NCBI GenBank assembly: GCA_963676165.1
Contig: OY781043.1
Location: forward strand, 124,001-188,000
DNA from: JAQIBY01 sp963676165
GTDB lineage: Bacteria; Bacteroidota; Bacteroidia; Bacteroidales; ML635J-15
Direction of reading: 5' to 3'
Length of the DNA: 64,000 nucleotides
Of the stretch, positions 18,648 to 26,649 are shown in pieces (the stretch's first letter is position 1; each line of letters begins with the position of its first letter). A program made the position numbers and the translations under genes. Below the pieces are notes generated by a model. The model saw only the letters and a list, made by a program, of their open reading frames with translations, searched no databases and was not told the DNA's origin.

Positions 18648-18679
18648 TTTGTTGATATCAATAATTCATTGTATTTTTG
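18648..18679 (+). promoter_or_regulatory. Bacteroidota-type promoter for rplM-rpsI-rpsB-tsf
   Basis: TTTG at 18648-18651 is followed by 20 bases and TATTTTTG at 18672-18679, matching the -33 TTTG / -7 TAnnTTTG consensus of Bacteroidota sigma-ABfr promoters. Transcription would start near 18686, giving a leader of about 50 bases before the GTG at 18739. Confidence 0.65.
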
Positions 18680-18738
18680 CAGTCCGTTTGGTCAGCGGTG
18701 CTTGTAAATGGTTGAATATTAATAAAAAAGAGAACATT

Positions 18739-19194
18739 GTGGATACTTTAAGTTACAAAACAAAGTCAGAAAACAAGGATACTGTTCAAAAAGAATGGTT
18801 CGTTGTTGATGCGACCGATGAAATTTTGGGACGTCTTGCATCAAAGATTGCAATAGTCCTACGCGGTAAGCATAAACCGGGGTTTACTCCCCATGTTGAT
18901 TGTGGCGATAATATTATCGTTATCAATGCAGAAAAAATTCGTTTAACCGGAAAGAAAATGACAGACAAAGTTTATGTTCGTCATACAGGATATCCGGGAG
19001 GACAGCGCACAACTACACCTGAGGAGTTGTTAACAAAACAACCACATAGAGTTGTAGAGATGGCCGTTAAAGGAATGCTCCCAAATAATCGCTTAAGCAG
19101 AAAGATCATGAAGAATCTTTATGTTTATGTTGGTGGAGAACATGACCAAGCAGCGCAAAAACCAAAAAATCTTGATTTAAATACTATTAAGTAA
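18739..19194 (+). CDS. rplM: 50S ribosomal protein L13
   Basis: L13 is an early-assembling large-subunit protein. The frame could open upstream at 18649, but that would precede the promoter and add 30 non-family residues. The GTG at 18739 gives 151 residues starting MDTLSYKTKSENK, the usual Bacteroidota L13 N-terminus. Core motifs include WFVVDATDEILGRLAS, KPGFTPHVDCGD, HTGYPGGQR and AVKGMLPNNRL. The rpsI ATG follows 5 bases after the stop. Confidence 0.97.
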   Translation: MDTLSYKTKSENKDTVQKEWFVVDATDEILGRLASKIAIVLRGKHKPGFTPHVDCGDNIIVINAEKIRLTGKKMTDKVYVRHTGYPGGQRTTTPEELLTKQPHRVVEMAVKGMLPNNRLSRKIMKNLYVYVGGEHDQAAQKPKNLDLNTIK

Positions 19195-19199
19195 AACTT

Positions 19200-19586
19200 A
19201 TGGATACAATTATCACAGTAGGACGTAGAAAAGCCGCTGTCGCCAGAGTATATCTGAGTGAGGGTAAAGGTAATATTACCATTAATAATCGTAAGTTTGA
19301 AGAATACTTCACAGTGAAATCAATGCAGAAAGTTGTTTTGAAATCATTTGAGGTAACTGAAAACATGGGTAAATATGATATCAACGCAACAATTGATGGT
19401 GGAGGTATCAGCGGACAAGCAGATGCATTATCATTGGGTATTGCACGTGCACTTGTTGAATTAGATGCTGAAAACCGTGCTTTGTTGAAACCTCACGGAT
19501 TGTTGACCCGTGACCCACGAGTTATTGAACGTAAAAAACCTGGACAGAAAAAGGCTCGTAAGAAATTTCAATTTAGTAAACGTTAA
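19200..19586 (+). CDS. rpsI: 30S ribosomal protein S9
   Basis: The 128-residue S9 shows GRRKAAVARVYL at the N-terminus, GGGISGQADAL in the middle and the basic C-terminal tail KKARKKFQFSKR that reaches the P-site tRNA. It follows rplM by 5 bases, the near-universal rplM-rpsI pairing. Confidence 0.97.
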   Translation: MDTIITVGRRKAAVARVYLSEGKGNITINNRKFEEYFTVKSMQKVVLKSFEVTENMGKYDINATIDGGGISGQADALSLGIARALVELDAENRALLKPHGLLTRDPRVIERKKPGQKKARKKFQFSKR

Positions 19587-19587
19587 T

Positions 19588-19652
19588 CTTGCTGCTTAGC
19601 AAAAAGATTTGTTTAGTATCTAAATTATCAGGACTCCCTTGGGCTACCTGAT
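19588..19652 (+). promoter_or_regulatory. Structured rpsB leader, possible S2 autoregulatory element
   Basis: The 103-base gap before rpsB holds two hairpins. One is TTGCT/AGCAA near 19588-19602. The other, at 19627-19652, is ATCAGG/CCTGAT enclosing TCC/GG with an internal loop. Neither has a T run. Structured leaders that bind S2 and repress rpsB-tsf are known in other bacteria; this assignment rests only on position and fold. Confidence 0.35.
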
Positions 19653-19689
19653 GGTTGAGAAAACAGAATGTAAACAAAAAAATTAAATT

Positions 19690-20490
19690 ATGCCAAGAAC
19701 AAATTTCAATGAATTATTAGAAGCAGGTGTTCACTTTGGTCACCTGAAACGCAAATGGAATCCAAATATGGCTCCTTACATTTTCATGGAGCGCAACGGT
19801 ATCCACATATTAGACCTACACAAAACTGTTGCAAAAATTGATGAAGCAGCAAATGCTATTCAGCAAATTGCAAAGTCAGGTCGTAAAATTCTCTTCGTAG
19901 CAACCAAAAAACAAGCAAAAGAAATTGTTGCGGAACGTGTGAAAGCTGTAGGTATGCCATATATTACTGAGCGTTGGGCTGGTGGAATGTTAACTAACTT
20001 CCCTACCATTCGTCGTGCAGTAAAACGTATGAATTCCATTGATAAAATGTTGTCTGATGGTACATTAGCCAACCTTTCAAAACGTGAACGTTTACAAATT
20101 GAACGTCAACGTGCAAAACTTGAGAAAACTTTAGGTAGTATTGCTGACTTAAACAGATTACCTTCAGCAATTTTTGTCGTTGATGTAAGCAAAGAATATA
20201 TTGCTGTTCGTGAAGCTCAAAAATTAGGAATCCCTGTGTTCGGTATTGTTGATACCAATTCAAATCCTGTTGGTGTTGATTTCCCAATTCCAGCAAATGA
20301 TGATGCTTCAAAATCCATTGACCTCGTTGTAAAAATTATGTGCGACGCAATTAAAGAAGGTATGGATGAACGTAATGCTGAAAAAGAAGTAGCAGCCAAA
20401 CAAGAAAAAGCTGAAAAGTCAAAAAAATCTGCTGCTAAAGAAGAAAAACCGGCTGAAAAAGAAATCGTTGAAGACAGTAAAGAATCTTAA
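19690..20490 (+). CDS. rpsB: 30S ribosomal protein S2
   Basis: The 266-residue S2 has LLEAGVHFGHLKRKWNP, the coiled-coil region around residues 110-140 (SKRERLQIERQRAKLEK), PSAIFVVDVSKEYIAV and GIVDTNSNP. It has a Lys/Glu/Ala-rich C-terminal tail of about 35 residues, longer than in E. coli but common in Bacteroidota. It is followed 26 bases later by tsf. Confidence 0.97.
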   Translation: MPRTNFNELLEAGVHFGHLKRKWNPNMAPYIFMERNGIHILDLHKTVAKIDEAANAIQQIAKSGRKILFVATKKQAKEIVAERVKAVGMPYITERWAGGMLTNFPTIRRAVKRMNSIDKMLSDGTLANLSKRERLQIERQRAKLEKTLGSIADLNRLPSAIFVVDVSKEYIAVREAQKLGIPVFGIVDTNSNPVGVDFPIPANDDASKSIDLVVKIMCDAIKEGMDERNAEKEVAAKQEKAEKSKKSAAKEEKPAEKEIVEDSKES

Positions 20491-20516
20491 TATTAACTTG
20501 AAAAAACACTATAAAA

Positions 20517-21344
20517 ATGGCTAAAATATCAGCTGCAGAAGTAAGTAAACTTCGTAAATTGACTGGTGCTGGAATGATGGACTGTAAAAAAGCCCTCGTT
20601 GAAGCAGACGGCGATTTTGATAAAGCTCAAGAAATTATTCGTGAACGTGGACAAGCAATTGCTAACAAACGTTCTGATCGTGAAGCTACCGAAGGTGCTG
20701 TTATCGCAAAAACTACTGAAGACCATAAAACAGGTATTGTTGTATGTCTTAACTGCGAAACTGACTTCGTTGCTAAAAATGAAGACTTCGTTGCTTTTGC
20801 TCATAAAATTGCAGATATCGCACTCGAGAAAAACCCAGCTAACCTTGAAGAATTAAAAAACCTTGAGGTTGAAGGTGGTACTATGGAAGAAATGATTACT
20901 CGTCAATCTGGTGTAACTGGAGAGAAAGTAGAAATTGGTTACTTCGATAAGTTAGAAGCTGCATATGTTGATTGTTATATCCACATGGGTAACAAAATTG
21001 GTACTATCGTAGCTACAAATAAAATTGCTGAATCAGAAGTTGTTCGCAACGTTGCAATGCAAGTGGCTGCTATGAATCCAGTTGCTGTTGACGAAAGTCG
21101 CGTACCACAAGATGTCAAAGATAAGGAATTTGAAATCGGACGTCAGCAAGCAATGAACGAAGGTAAACCAGAAGCAATTCTTGATAAAATTGCTACAGGT
21201 AAAGTCAATAAATGGATGAAAGAAAACACTTTATTGAACCAAGCTTTTGTTCGTGATAACAAAGTGACAGTTCAACAGTACCTCCAACAAGACGACAAAG
21301 AATTAACGGTTGTTGATTTCAAACGTTGGTCATTGGCTGAATAG
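20517..21344 (+). CDS. tsf: Elongation factor Ts
   Basis: The 275-residue EF-Ts exchanges GDP for GTP on EF-Tu. The N-terminal UBA-like motif LRKLTGAGMMDCKKAL is clear, as is the TDFVAKNEDF motif that contacts EF-Tu. The dimerisation-type core (YIHMGNKIG, MQVAAMNP) and the C-terminal module ending near VDFKRWSLAE follow. Last gene of the ribosomal operon, followed by a terminator. Confidence 0.97.
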   Translation: MAKISAAEVSKLRKLTGAGMMDCKKALVEADGDFDKAQEIIRERGQAIANKRSDREATEGAVIAKTTEDHKTGIVVCLNCETDFVAKNEDFVAFAHKIADIALEKNPANLEELKNLEVEGGTMEEMITRQSGVTGEKVEIGYFDKLEAAYVDCYIHMGNKIGTIVATNKIAESEVVRNVAMQVAAMNPVAVDESRVPQDVKDKEFEIGRQQAMNEGKPEAILDKIATGKVNKWMKENTLLNQAFVRDNKVTVQQYLQQDDKELTVVDFKRWSLAE

Positions 21345-21367
21345 TTTCAAAAAATCGAAATATTTCT

Positions 21368-21399
21368 AAAAGAGAGCTTGTAACAGGCTCTCTTTTTTT
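21368..21399 (+). terminator. Terminator after tsf
   Basis: AAAAGAGAGC and GCTCTCTTTT form a 10-bp stem around a short loop, followed directly by a T run. It closes the rplM-rpsI-rpsB-tsf transcript 24 bases after the tsf stop. Confidence 0.85.
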
Positions 21400-21406
21400 A
21401 TCTTTA
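21378..21406 (+). promoter_or_regulatory. Candidate pyrH promoter overlapping the tsf terminator
   Basis: TTG at 21378-21380 is spaced 18 bases from TATCTTTA at 21399-21406, close to the Bacteroidota -33/-7 consensus (last base A instead of G). A start near 21413 would leave about 10 bases before the pyrH ATG. Confidence 0.4.
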
Positions 21407-21423
21407 TAGTCAAAATTGAAAAC

Positions 21424-22140
21424 ATGAAGTATCAACGAATATTATTGAAACTCTCAGGTGAATCTTTAATGGGAGAACAAGAGTCTGGTATTAGCAATGA
21501 AAGATTATCCCAATATGTTGAGGATATCGCTGGCTTGCAAAGTGAAAATGTGCAAATCAGTATTATCATTGGTGGTGGAAATATTTTTCGTGGTTTAGCT
21601 GGTGTAAGCGAAGGTTTTGATCGCACAACAGGAGATCAGATGGGAATGCTTGCTACCACGATAAATTCTCTTGCTTTGCGTTCCGCTTTAAGTCAGGCAG
21701 GTAAGAAAGCAAAATTGTTTACCGCATTCGATATGCCGGCTATTGGTGAACGATTCCATGCCAAAAATGTCATACAAGCAATGGAAGATGGTTACATTAC
21801 AATATTAGCAGGTGGTACAGGCAATCCTTATTTCTCAACTGACACTGCATCTGCGCTTAGAGCATTGGAGATTCAAGCGGATGTATTTCTAAAAGGAACT
21901 CGTGTTGACGGTGTGTATTCCAGCGATCCAGAAAAAGATCCTGAGGCAGTAAAATACGAAACCTTAACATTTACAGAAGCATGGGAGAAAAAATTAAAAA
22001 TAATGGACTTGACAGCATTTACACTCTGTCAGGAGAATAATTTACCAGTCCTCGTGTTTGATATGAATAAAAAAGGAAATTTAATATCTGTAATTTCCGA
22101 TCAAAAAGTTGGTACATTAATACAGAATGATATAAATTAG
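21424..22140 (+). CDS. pyrH: UMP kinase
   Basis: The 238-residue amino-acid-kinase-fold enzyme makes UDP from UMP. It begins YQRILLKLSGESLMG. It has the nucleotide loop IIGGGNIFRG, the MGMLATTINSLAL segment, the glycine loop AGGTGNPYFSTDTA and the TRVDGVYSSDPEKDP motif. It pairs with frr 19 bases downstream, the standard pyrH-frr arrangement. Confidence 0.97.
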   Translation: MKYQRILLKLSGESLMGEQESGISNERLSQYVEDIAGLQSENVQISIIIGGGNIFRGLAGVSEGFDRTTGDQMGMLATTINSLALRSALSQAGKKAKLFTAFDMPAIGERFHAKNVIQAMEDGYITILAGGTGNPYFSTDTASALRALEIQADVFLKGTRVDGVYSSDPEKDPEAVKYETLTFTEAWEKKLKIMDLTAFTLCQENNLPVLVFDMNKKGNLISVISDQKVGTLIQNDIN

Positions 22141-22159
22141 CAGGATAAAATTCAAAGTT

Positions 22160-22723
22160 ATGGAAGACGAAGCTAAATTAGTTCTTGAAACGACAAAAGA
22201 AGGAATGGTCGGAGCGATCAAACACCTTGAAAAAGAATATGTGCAAATTCGTGCTGGTAAGGCTGATGTCCGTGTATTTGACGAAGTTATGGTCGATTAC
22301 TACGGTACAATGACTCCTTTACCACAAGCTTCAAACGTTTCAGCGCCTGATGCAAAAACCATTATGATTCAGCCTTGGGATAAATCATTGATCCCAATTA
22401 TTGAGAAAGCAATAATGGCGGCGAATATTGGTTTCACACCAGCAAATAACGGCGAAATTATTCGTATTACTATTCCACCGTTGACAGAGGAACGTCGTCG
22501 TGAATTGGTAAAACGATCAAAAGAAGTTGCTGAAAATGCAAAAGTTAGTATTCGAGGACAACGTCGTTCCGCTAACGATGAATTGAAGAAAATGCAAAAA
22601 GATGGTTTGTCCGAAGATACTTCAAAAGATTATCAGGATGAAGTACAAAAGCTTCATGATACGTACATTAAAGAAGTTGATGAGATGGCAAAATTCAAAG
22701 AAGAAGATATTATGACAATTTAA
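22160..22723 (+). CDS. frr: Ribosome recycling factor
   Basis: The 187-residue factor splits the post-termination ribosome together with EF-G. Typical signatures are the domain-II hinge region VDYYGTMTPLPQASNVS, IQPWDKSLIPIIEKAI, RITIPPLTEERRRELVK, and the C-terminal helix with VDEMAKFKEEDIMTI. The length is normal for the family. Confidence 0.97.
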   Translation: MEDEAKLVLETTKEGMVGAIKHLEKEYVQIRAGKADVRVFDEVMVDYYGTMTPLPQASNVSAPDAKTIMIQPWDKSLIPIIEKAIMAANIGFTPANNGEIIRITIPPLTEERRRELVKRSKEVAENAKVSIRGQRRSANDELKKMQKDGLSEDTSKDYQDEVQKLHDTYIKEVDEMAKFKEEDIMTI

Positions 22724-22743
22724 TTCTAAGGTATTACTCTAGG

Positions 22744-22776
22744 AAAAGAAGCTCTGTTTTTTACAGGGCTTTTTTG
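22744..22776 (+). terminator. Terminator between convergent frr and barrel-protein gene
   Basis: AAGCTCTGT and ACAGGGCTT pair with one wobble around a T-rich loop, followed by TTTTT on the plus strand. It lies 21 bases after the frr stop and immediately beyond the end of the convergent gene at 22777. It may act in both directions. Confidence 0.75.
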
Positions 22777-24174
22777 TTAGAATCTGTAATAAATTCCTCC
22801 ACCTGCTGAAAACCCTTTGAAACGACTTTTGACTTCAGTTTCCGCTTTAAACATACTTGTAATGTCATATACGTAAGCGGGTTCAGCAAAAATACTAAAC
22901 TTACTATTCAGTCGATATGAAATGTCAGCACTGATTTCCCATCGTAAACCTGGTCTTCTAAAATCACTCCTTTCAATGGTTGAAATCTTGTTGTCTGAAC
23001 TCATGACAAGCTTGCTGTTAACACCCGAAATAATTTGTAAGACTGGTCCGGTTTTTAAGTTTAAAGCAAATCTTTCATTTTCAAAATGGGTACCAAGTAA
23101 AACAGGCACTTCAACGAAAGAATAGGTGTTGTTGTATCTGTGGGTTCTGTATTCAATCAGTGTGTCTGATTCGTATGGCCAGTCATATTCCAGATACGGA
23201 AGATGTGGAGTTGTATCATGAATAATCAGATGAGCAGTTGTGTGATCAAAGGTGTTGTTTAGGTTTGCCAGGTATATTCCGGTTTGCGCCATAAAATTGT
23301 TCCTGACTACATTAAAACGTATCCCGAAACGATATGATAATTGACTAAAATTTCTTGAAATAGTTTGGGTTTCAATCGACTCCGTATTTAAATTAGAAAA
23401 TTCTTGTTGGAACATTACTGTTCCAAAATAATAACCTTGTTCAACAAAGTTGATATCCTTGACAATTGGTTCTCCTTTGTAATTTAAACCTAGCGTGTCT
23501 GAACGATATGTAAAATTGTTAATTGATAAATTATTGAAAACGGAATTTATCGGAACAAGCTGACTCAACAATAGAGGCATATTGTGATTTTCTGATTTGT
23601 CTAAAAGCATTGAATTTTGACCTCTGGCTTCATTCAGAGTAATAATTGAAGGTCGAATAGTGACATACATTCGTCTCCTGCTTGTATTGTTTTCAGCTTG
23701 AATAAACTTATTTTGTGTGTATGTGAGTGATGTTGGGGTCTTTGATTTTTGATCTGGAATATTCATCAAAACAACTTTTTCCATCTGAATTAGCTCATCG
23801 TCTTGATACGCCTCCAGTTGCTGCAGCTGTTCAACTTGCAGTTGTTTTTCAGGTTCATATACCTCCTGATTTGGTATGTTGTTTACTACCACACCAGTTG
23901 TAACTCCAACAACGGCAAGGCTTGCATAATAGATGTTGAATTTTAGTGCCGAGAAATGAATGAATTGTTCCCACCAGAGTTTGCTTGCAATTTTATTCCA
24001 AACCGATTTAGCTGGTGAAATCGGGTGATTTACCAGCTTAGCTTTTGCAAGATGTTCAAGATGCATATTGTTTAATGCAGATTGCATATTTCCCCAAGAC
24101 GTATCTGAGGGTTTGTGCTCAAATCCTGAAAATTCATCACGAAAAAGATCCTCTATGTGGTTTCGGTTTTTCAT
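22777..24174 (-). CDS. Single-pass protein with barrel-like C-terminus, sigma-factor partner
   Basis: The 465-residue protein has no signal peptide at its start. Residues 1-75 are hydrophilic (MKNRNHIEDLFRDEFSGFEHKPSDTSWGNMQ), then a membrane segment follows at about 79-98. After a Gln-rich linker, residues from about 200 alternate like an outer-membrane beta-barrel and end GGGIYYRF with a terminal Phe, typical of barrels. It is translationally coupled to the ECF sigma gene by a 4-base ATGA overlap, so the cytoplasmic N-terminus may serve as an anti-sigma domain. Combining an inner-membrane anchor with a porin-like domain is topologically odd. The N-terminal sequence is typical of Bacteroidota proteins annotated only as beta-barrel proteins. 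Function is inferred from context. Confidence 0.75.
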   Translation of the reverse strand: MKNRNHIEDLFRDEFSGFEHKPSDTSWGNMQSALNNMHLEHLAKAKLVNHPISPAKSVWNKIASKLWWEQFIHFSALKFNIYYASLAVVGVTTGVVVNNIPNQEVYEPEKQLQVEQLQQLEAYQDDELIQMEKVVLMNIPDQKSKTPTSLTYTQNKFIQAENNTSRRRMYVTIRPSIITLNEARGQNSMLLDKSENHNMPLLLSQLVPINSVFNNLSINNFTYRSDTLGLNYKGEPIVKDINFVEQGYYFGTVMFQQEFSNLNTESIETQTISRNFSQLSYRFGIRFNVVRNNFMAQTGIYLANLNNTFDHTTAHLIIHDTTPHLPYLEYDWPYESDTLIEYRTHRYNNTYSFVEVPVLLGTHFENERFALNLKTGPVLQIISGVNSKLVMSSDNKISTIERSDFRRPGLRWEISADISYRLNSKFSIFAEPAYVYDITSMFKAETEVKSRFKGFSAGGGIYYRF

Positions 24175-24725
24175 GAAACATTACTCTCTGGCATTTTACT
24201 TAATTCTTGCAATTTGTTCATTAATATTTTCCTTGCTCTGGAATACTGAGATTTTGAAGTCCCAACTTGTATTTCCAGCATATCTGCAATTTCACGATGC
24301 TTATAGCCTTCAATTGCGTAGAGGTTAAATACCAGTCGAAATCCCTCTGGTAGCTCATTGATGGCTTTTAAAAGCTCCTCTTTTGTAAAATCTTTTTCAT
24401 CAAAACTCACATCTTTAATTTGAATCTCTTGAATTTCATCAAAGTTATCATTGATGTGTTTTTTGTATTTTCGGATATATCCAATGGCTGCATTTATTAA
24501 AATTCGCTTCATCCATCCTTCAAAAGAACCGTGTCCTTTGAATTGCTCAATATGTTTAAAAATATTAATAAAGGCTTCCTGCAACATATCCTCAGCCTCT
24601 GATCTGCAAGATGCATAACGCATAGCCATACCGAACAATATTGGCGAATAACGCTCGTAAAGCATTTTTTGCGCTTTTCTGTCCATCTTTTGGCACCCGC
24701 GAATTATGTCATCCAATTCTTGCAT
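24171..24725 (-). CDS. ECF-type RNA polymerase sigma factor
   Basis: The 184-residue protein is an extracytoplasmic-function sigma factor. Region 2 reads YERYSPILFGMAMRYASCRSEAEDMLQEAFINIFKHIEQF and leads to GSFEGWMKRILINAAIGYIRK. Region 4 has LPEGFRLVFNLYAIEGYKHREIADML with the helix-turn-helix TSKSQYSRARKIL. There is no region 3. It is cotranscribed with the downstream membrane/barrel protein that probably controls it. Its target genes are unknown. ECF factors of Bacteroidota often govern envelope functions. Confidence 0.93.
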   Translation of the reverse strand: MQELDDIIRGCQKMDRKAQKMLYERYSPILFGMAMRYASCRSEAEDMLQEAFINIFKHIEQFKGHGSFEGWMKRILINAAIGYIRKYKKHINDNFDEIQEIQIKDVSFDEKDFTKEELLKAINELPEGFRLVFNLYAIEGYKHREIADMLEIQVGTSKSQYSRARKILMNKLQELSKMPESNVS

Positions 24726-24846
24726 TCAGGACTAAATTACAGATAATTATTTAATATGATTGGTTGCATTGCATAACAAAAGAACAAATTTTCTATGATT
24801 TGTGCGAATCCTTTGCTAAATTTACTACCAAATCAACAAAAATTCT

Positions 24847-25461
24847 ATGGATAAATTTGCTTGGGTGGATTTGCAATTGCAAGTTTTGGACTGTACACAA
24901 TGTGTTTTGTCAGAGACACGTATAAATCCTGTTTTTGGTGGTGGTTCCGATACTGCAGATATTTTTATCATTGGAGAGGGGCCTGGTGCAGAGGAGGATA
25001 AACAGGGTTTGCCTTTTGTTGGTAAGTCAGGACAGTTGTTGGATAAGATATTGGAAGCTTGTAATTTTACACGTGAAGAGCATGTTTTTATTGGAAATAT
25101 TGTGAAATGCAGACCTCCGGGGAATCGTGATCCTAAACCAGAAGAAAGGGAAAAATGCTTGCCATATTTAATGCAGCAAATCGAATTATTGGATCCTAAG
25201 ATTATCATTATACTAGGTCGTGTGGCTTTGCAAGCGTTAGTTGATCCTAATGCTAGTATTACACGCATGAGAGGACATTGGATGGAATGGAATGGTCGAT
25301 TGCTTATGCCAACGTATCATCCATCTGCATTGCTGAGAAATTCGGCGCTTAAAAAAGATGCATGGAAAGATTTTCAAAAGGTGTTTTTTAAATACCGTGA
25401 GATTGTGAACCCTGAGCATCAATCTCCATATATTAAATTGGACAATTCTACCTCTGAATAG
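24847..25461 (+). CDS. Family 4 uracil-DNA glycosylase with iron-sulfur cluster
   Basis: The 204-residue enzyme removes uracil from DNA. Family 4 signs are the paired Cys16 and Cys19 (CTQC), the active-site motif GEGPGAEED, PFVGKSGQLLD, NIVKCRPPGNRDP with the third Cys, a fourth Cys in REKCLPYL, and the uracil-pocket motif TYHPSALLRN near the C-terminus. Four cysteines fit a 4Fe-4S cluster. It is a single gene, divergent from the sigma factor and convergent with the glycosyltransferase region. Confidence 0.93.
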   Translation: MDKFAWVDLQLQVLDCTQCVLSETRINPVFGGGSDTADIFIIGEGPGAEEDKQGLPFVGKSGQLLDKILEACNFTREEHVFIGNIVKCRPPGNRDPKPEEREKCLPYLMQQIELLDPKIIIILGRVALQALVDPNASITRMRGHWMEWNGRLLMPTYHPSALLRNSALKKDAWKDFQKVFFKYREIVNPEHQSPYIKLDNSTSE

Positions 25462-25465
25462 GGAT

Positions 25466-25612
25466 TTAGTTTATCTTCAGATAATAGGCAAGCAATACAG
25501 CCATTGCAATGAATAATACAGCAAGACTAATCCACTGAAAAATTTTATTCGCTTGCTTCTGATTTTTCTGAAGTTTCTTTATCTGTTTCTGTATTTTTAT
25601 CTTCAATGACAT
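25466..25612 (-). CDS. Candidate 48-residue membrane peptide overlapping the GT2 gene
   Basis: An ATG at 25612, out of frame inside the end of the glycosyltransferase gene, opens a 48-codon frame that runs 79 bases past that gene's stop. The first 25 residues are strongly basic (MSLKIKIQKQIKKLQKNQ) and lie in the overlap. Residues 27-45 form a good membrane helix (WISLAVLFIAMAVLLAYY) encoded mostly in the otherwise gene-free stretch. The charge pattern would place the N-terminus in the cytoplasm. Without homologues it remains a candidate. The hydrophobic half lying outside the overlap is the main argument that it is not just a shadow frame. Confidence 0.4.
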   Translation of the reverse strand: MSLKIKIQKQIKKLQKNQKQANKIFQWISLAVLFIAMAVLLAYYLKIN

Positions 25613-26525
25613 ATCTCGGACGCCTTCTTACATTTGAGCCTATGCGACTTATGTATTCACCAATAATTCCTAAAGACAATAATTGTACGCCTCCCAGGAA
25701 CAGTACACTTAGAATCAACGATGTCCAACCCTGAACATAGGAATGTGCAATAAACCGTTGATAAAGTGCCCAAAGAATCAAAATAAAGCTAACGAAACTA
25801 ACAATGATTCCTAAGAAAGTTGCAAATCGTAAGGGAAAATCGGAAAAGGAAGTAATGCCATCAATAGCAAAACGAATCATGCGTTTGTATGACCATGCTG
25901 AACGACCTTTATCTCTCCCCTGACGTTCATATAACACGTGAGTTTGTTTGAAACCTATCCATGCAACTTGCCCACGAATAAACCGATCTCTTTCAGGCAT
26001 TTGTTTTAAAATTTCAACAACTTTTTTGCTGATCATGCGAAAATCACCGGTATCGAGAGGGATTTTTACATTCGTTATACGTGACAGCATACGGTAAAAC
26101 ATCCGGGCAGTGAATTTCTTTAAAAGAGATTCCCCTTTTCGTCTTTTTCTTTTACCATAAACAACATCAAACCCATTGTCCATGAGGGATGACATTTCAG
26201 CGATAATTTCTGGTGGATCTTGTAAGTCAGCATCCATAATAACCACTTTTTCCCCTTGGCAATAGTCTAAACCAGCACTAATGGCTGCTTGTTGTCCAAA
26301 ATTTCTGCTAAGGTTAAGATACTTCACCTGCTGATGTTTCTCTGCTAAGGTGCAAATAACCTCCAAAGAGTTATCTTTGCTGCCATCGTTGATGAATAGT
26401 AACTCATATGAATTCGTTAAATTACGAAGTACTGAATTAAGTCGATGGTAACAATTTTCAATGTTCTCAGCTTCATTATAAACTGGAAGAATAACTGAAA
26501 TGTCTATGTTTAATGGCTTAGTCAT
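25545..26525 (-). CDS. Membrane GT2 glycosyltransferase, polyprenyl-phosphate type
   Basis: The 326-residue protein has an N-terminal GT-A domain with ISVILPVYNEAENI, NDGSKDNS, the metal motif DADLQDPPE and GDFRMISKK. Two C-terminal membrane helices lie at about residues 235-258 and 268-292. This is the layout of GtrB/DPM1/ArnC-like enzymes, which move glucose, mannose or an aminosugar from a nucleotide sugar to undecaprenyl phosphate at the inner membrane. The acceptor and sugar are not readable. The C-terminal tail (TETDKETSEKSEASE) is acidic and disordered. It is downstream of sprA with 124 bases between. Confidence 0.9.
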   Translation of the reverse strand: MTKPLNIDISVILPVYNEAENIENCYHRLNSVLRNLTNSYELLFINDGSKDNSLEVICTLAEKHQQVKYLNLSRNFGQQAAISAGLDYCQGEKVVIMDADLQDPPEIIAEMSSLMDNGFDVVYGKRKRRKGESLLKKFTARMFYRMLSRITNVKIPLDTGDFRMISKKVVEILKQMPERDRFIRGQVAWIGFKQTHVLYERQGRDKGRSAWSYKRMIRFAIDGITSFSDFPLRFATFLGIIVSFVSFILILWALYQRFIAHSYVQGWTSLILSVLFLGGVQLLSLGIIGEYISRIGSNVRRRPRYVIEDKNTETDKETSEKSEASE

Positions 26526-26649
26526 GGTTTTTATCTAAGACAAATATACAGATAATCTTTTATGAAACGAATTCAAGACCTATTTTGCGTGAGTTCAATC
26601 AAGATGTCTGTCCATGACTTAATGCCTTCTATTAGCTTGTGTCAACAGA

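Noticed and set aside
18649..18738. N-terminal extension of L13
   Set aside because: It overlaps the promoter elements, and the GTG at 18739 gives the family's usual start.
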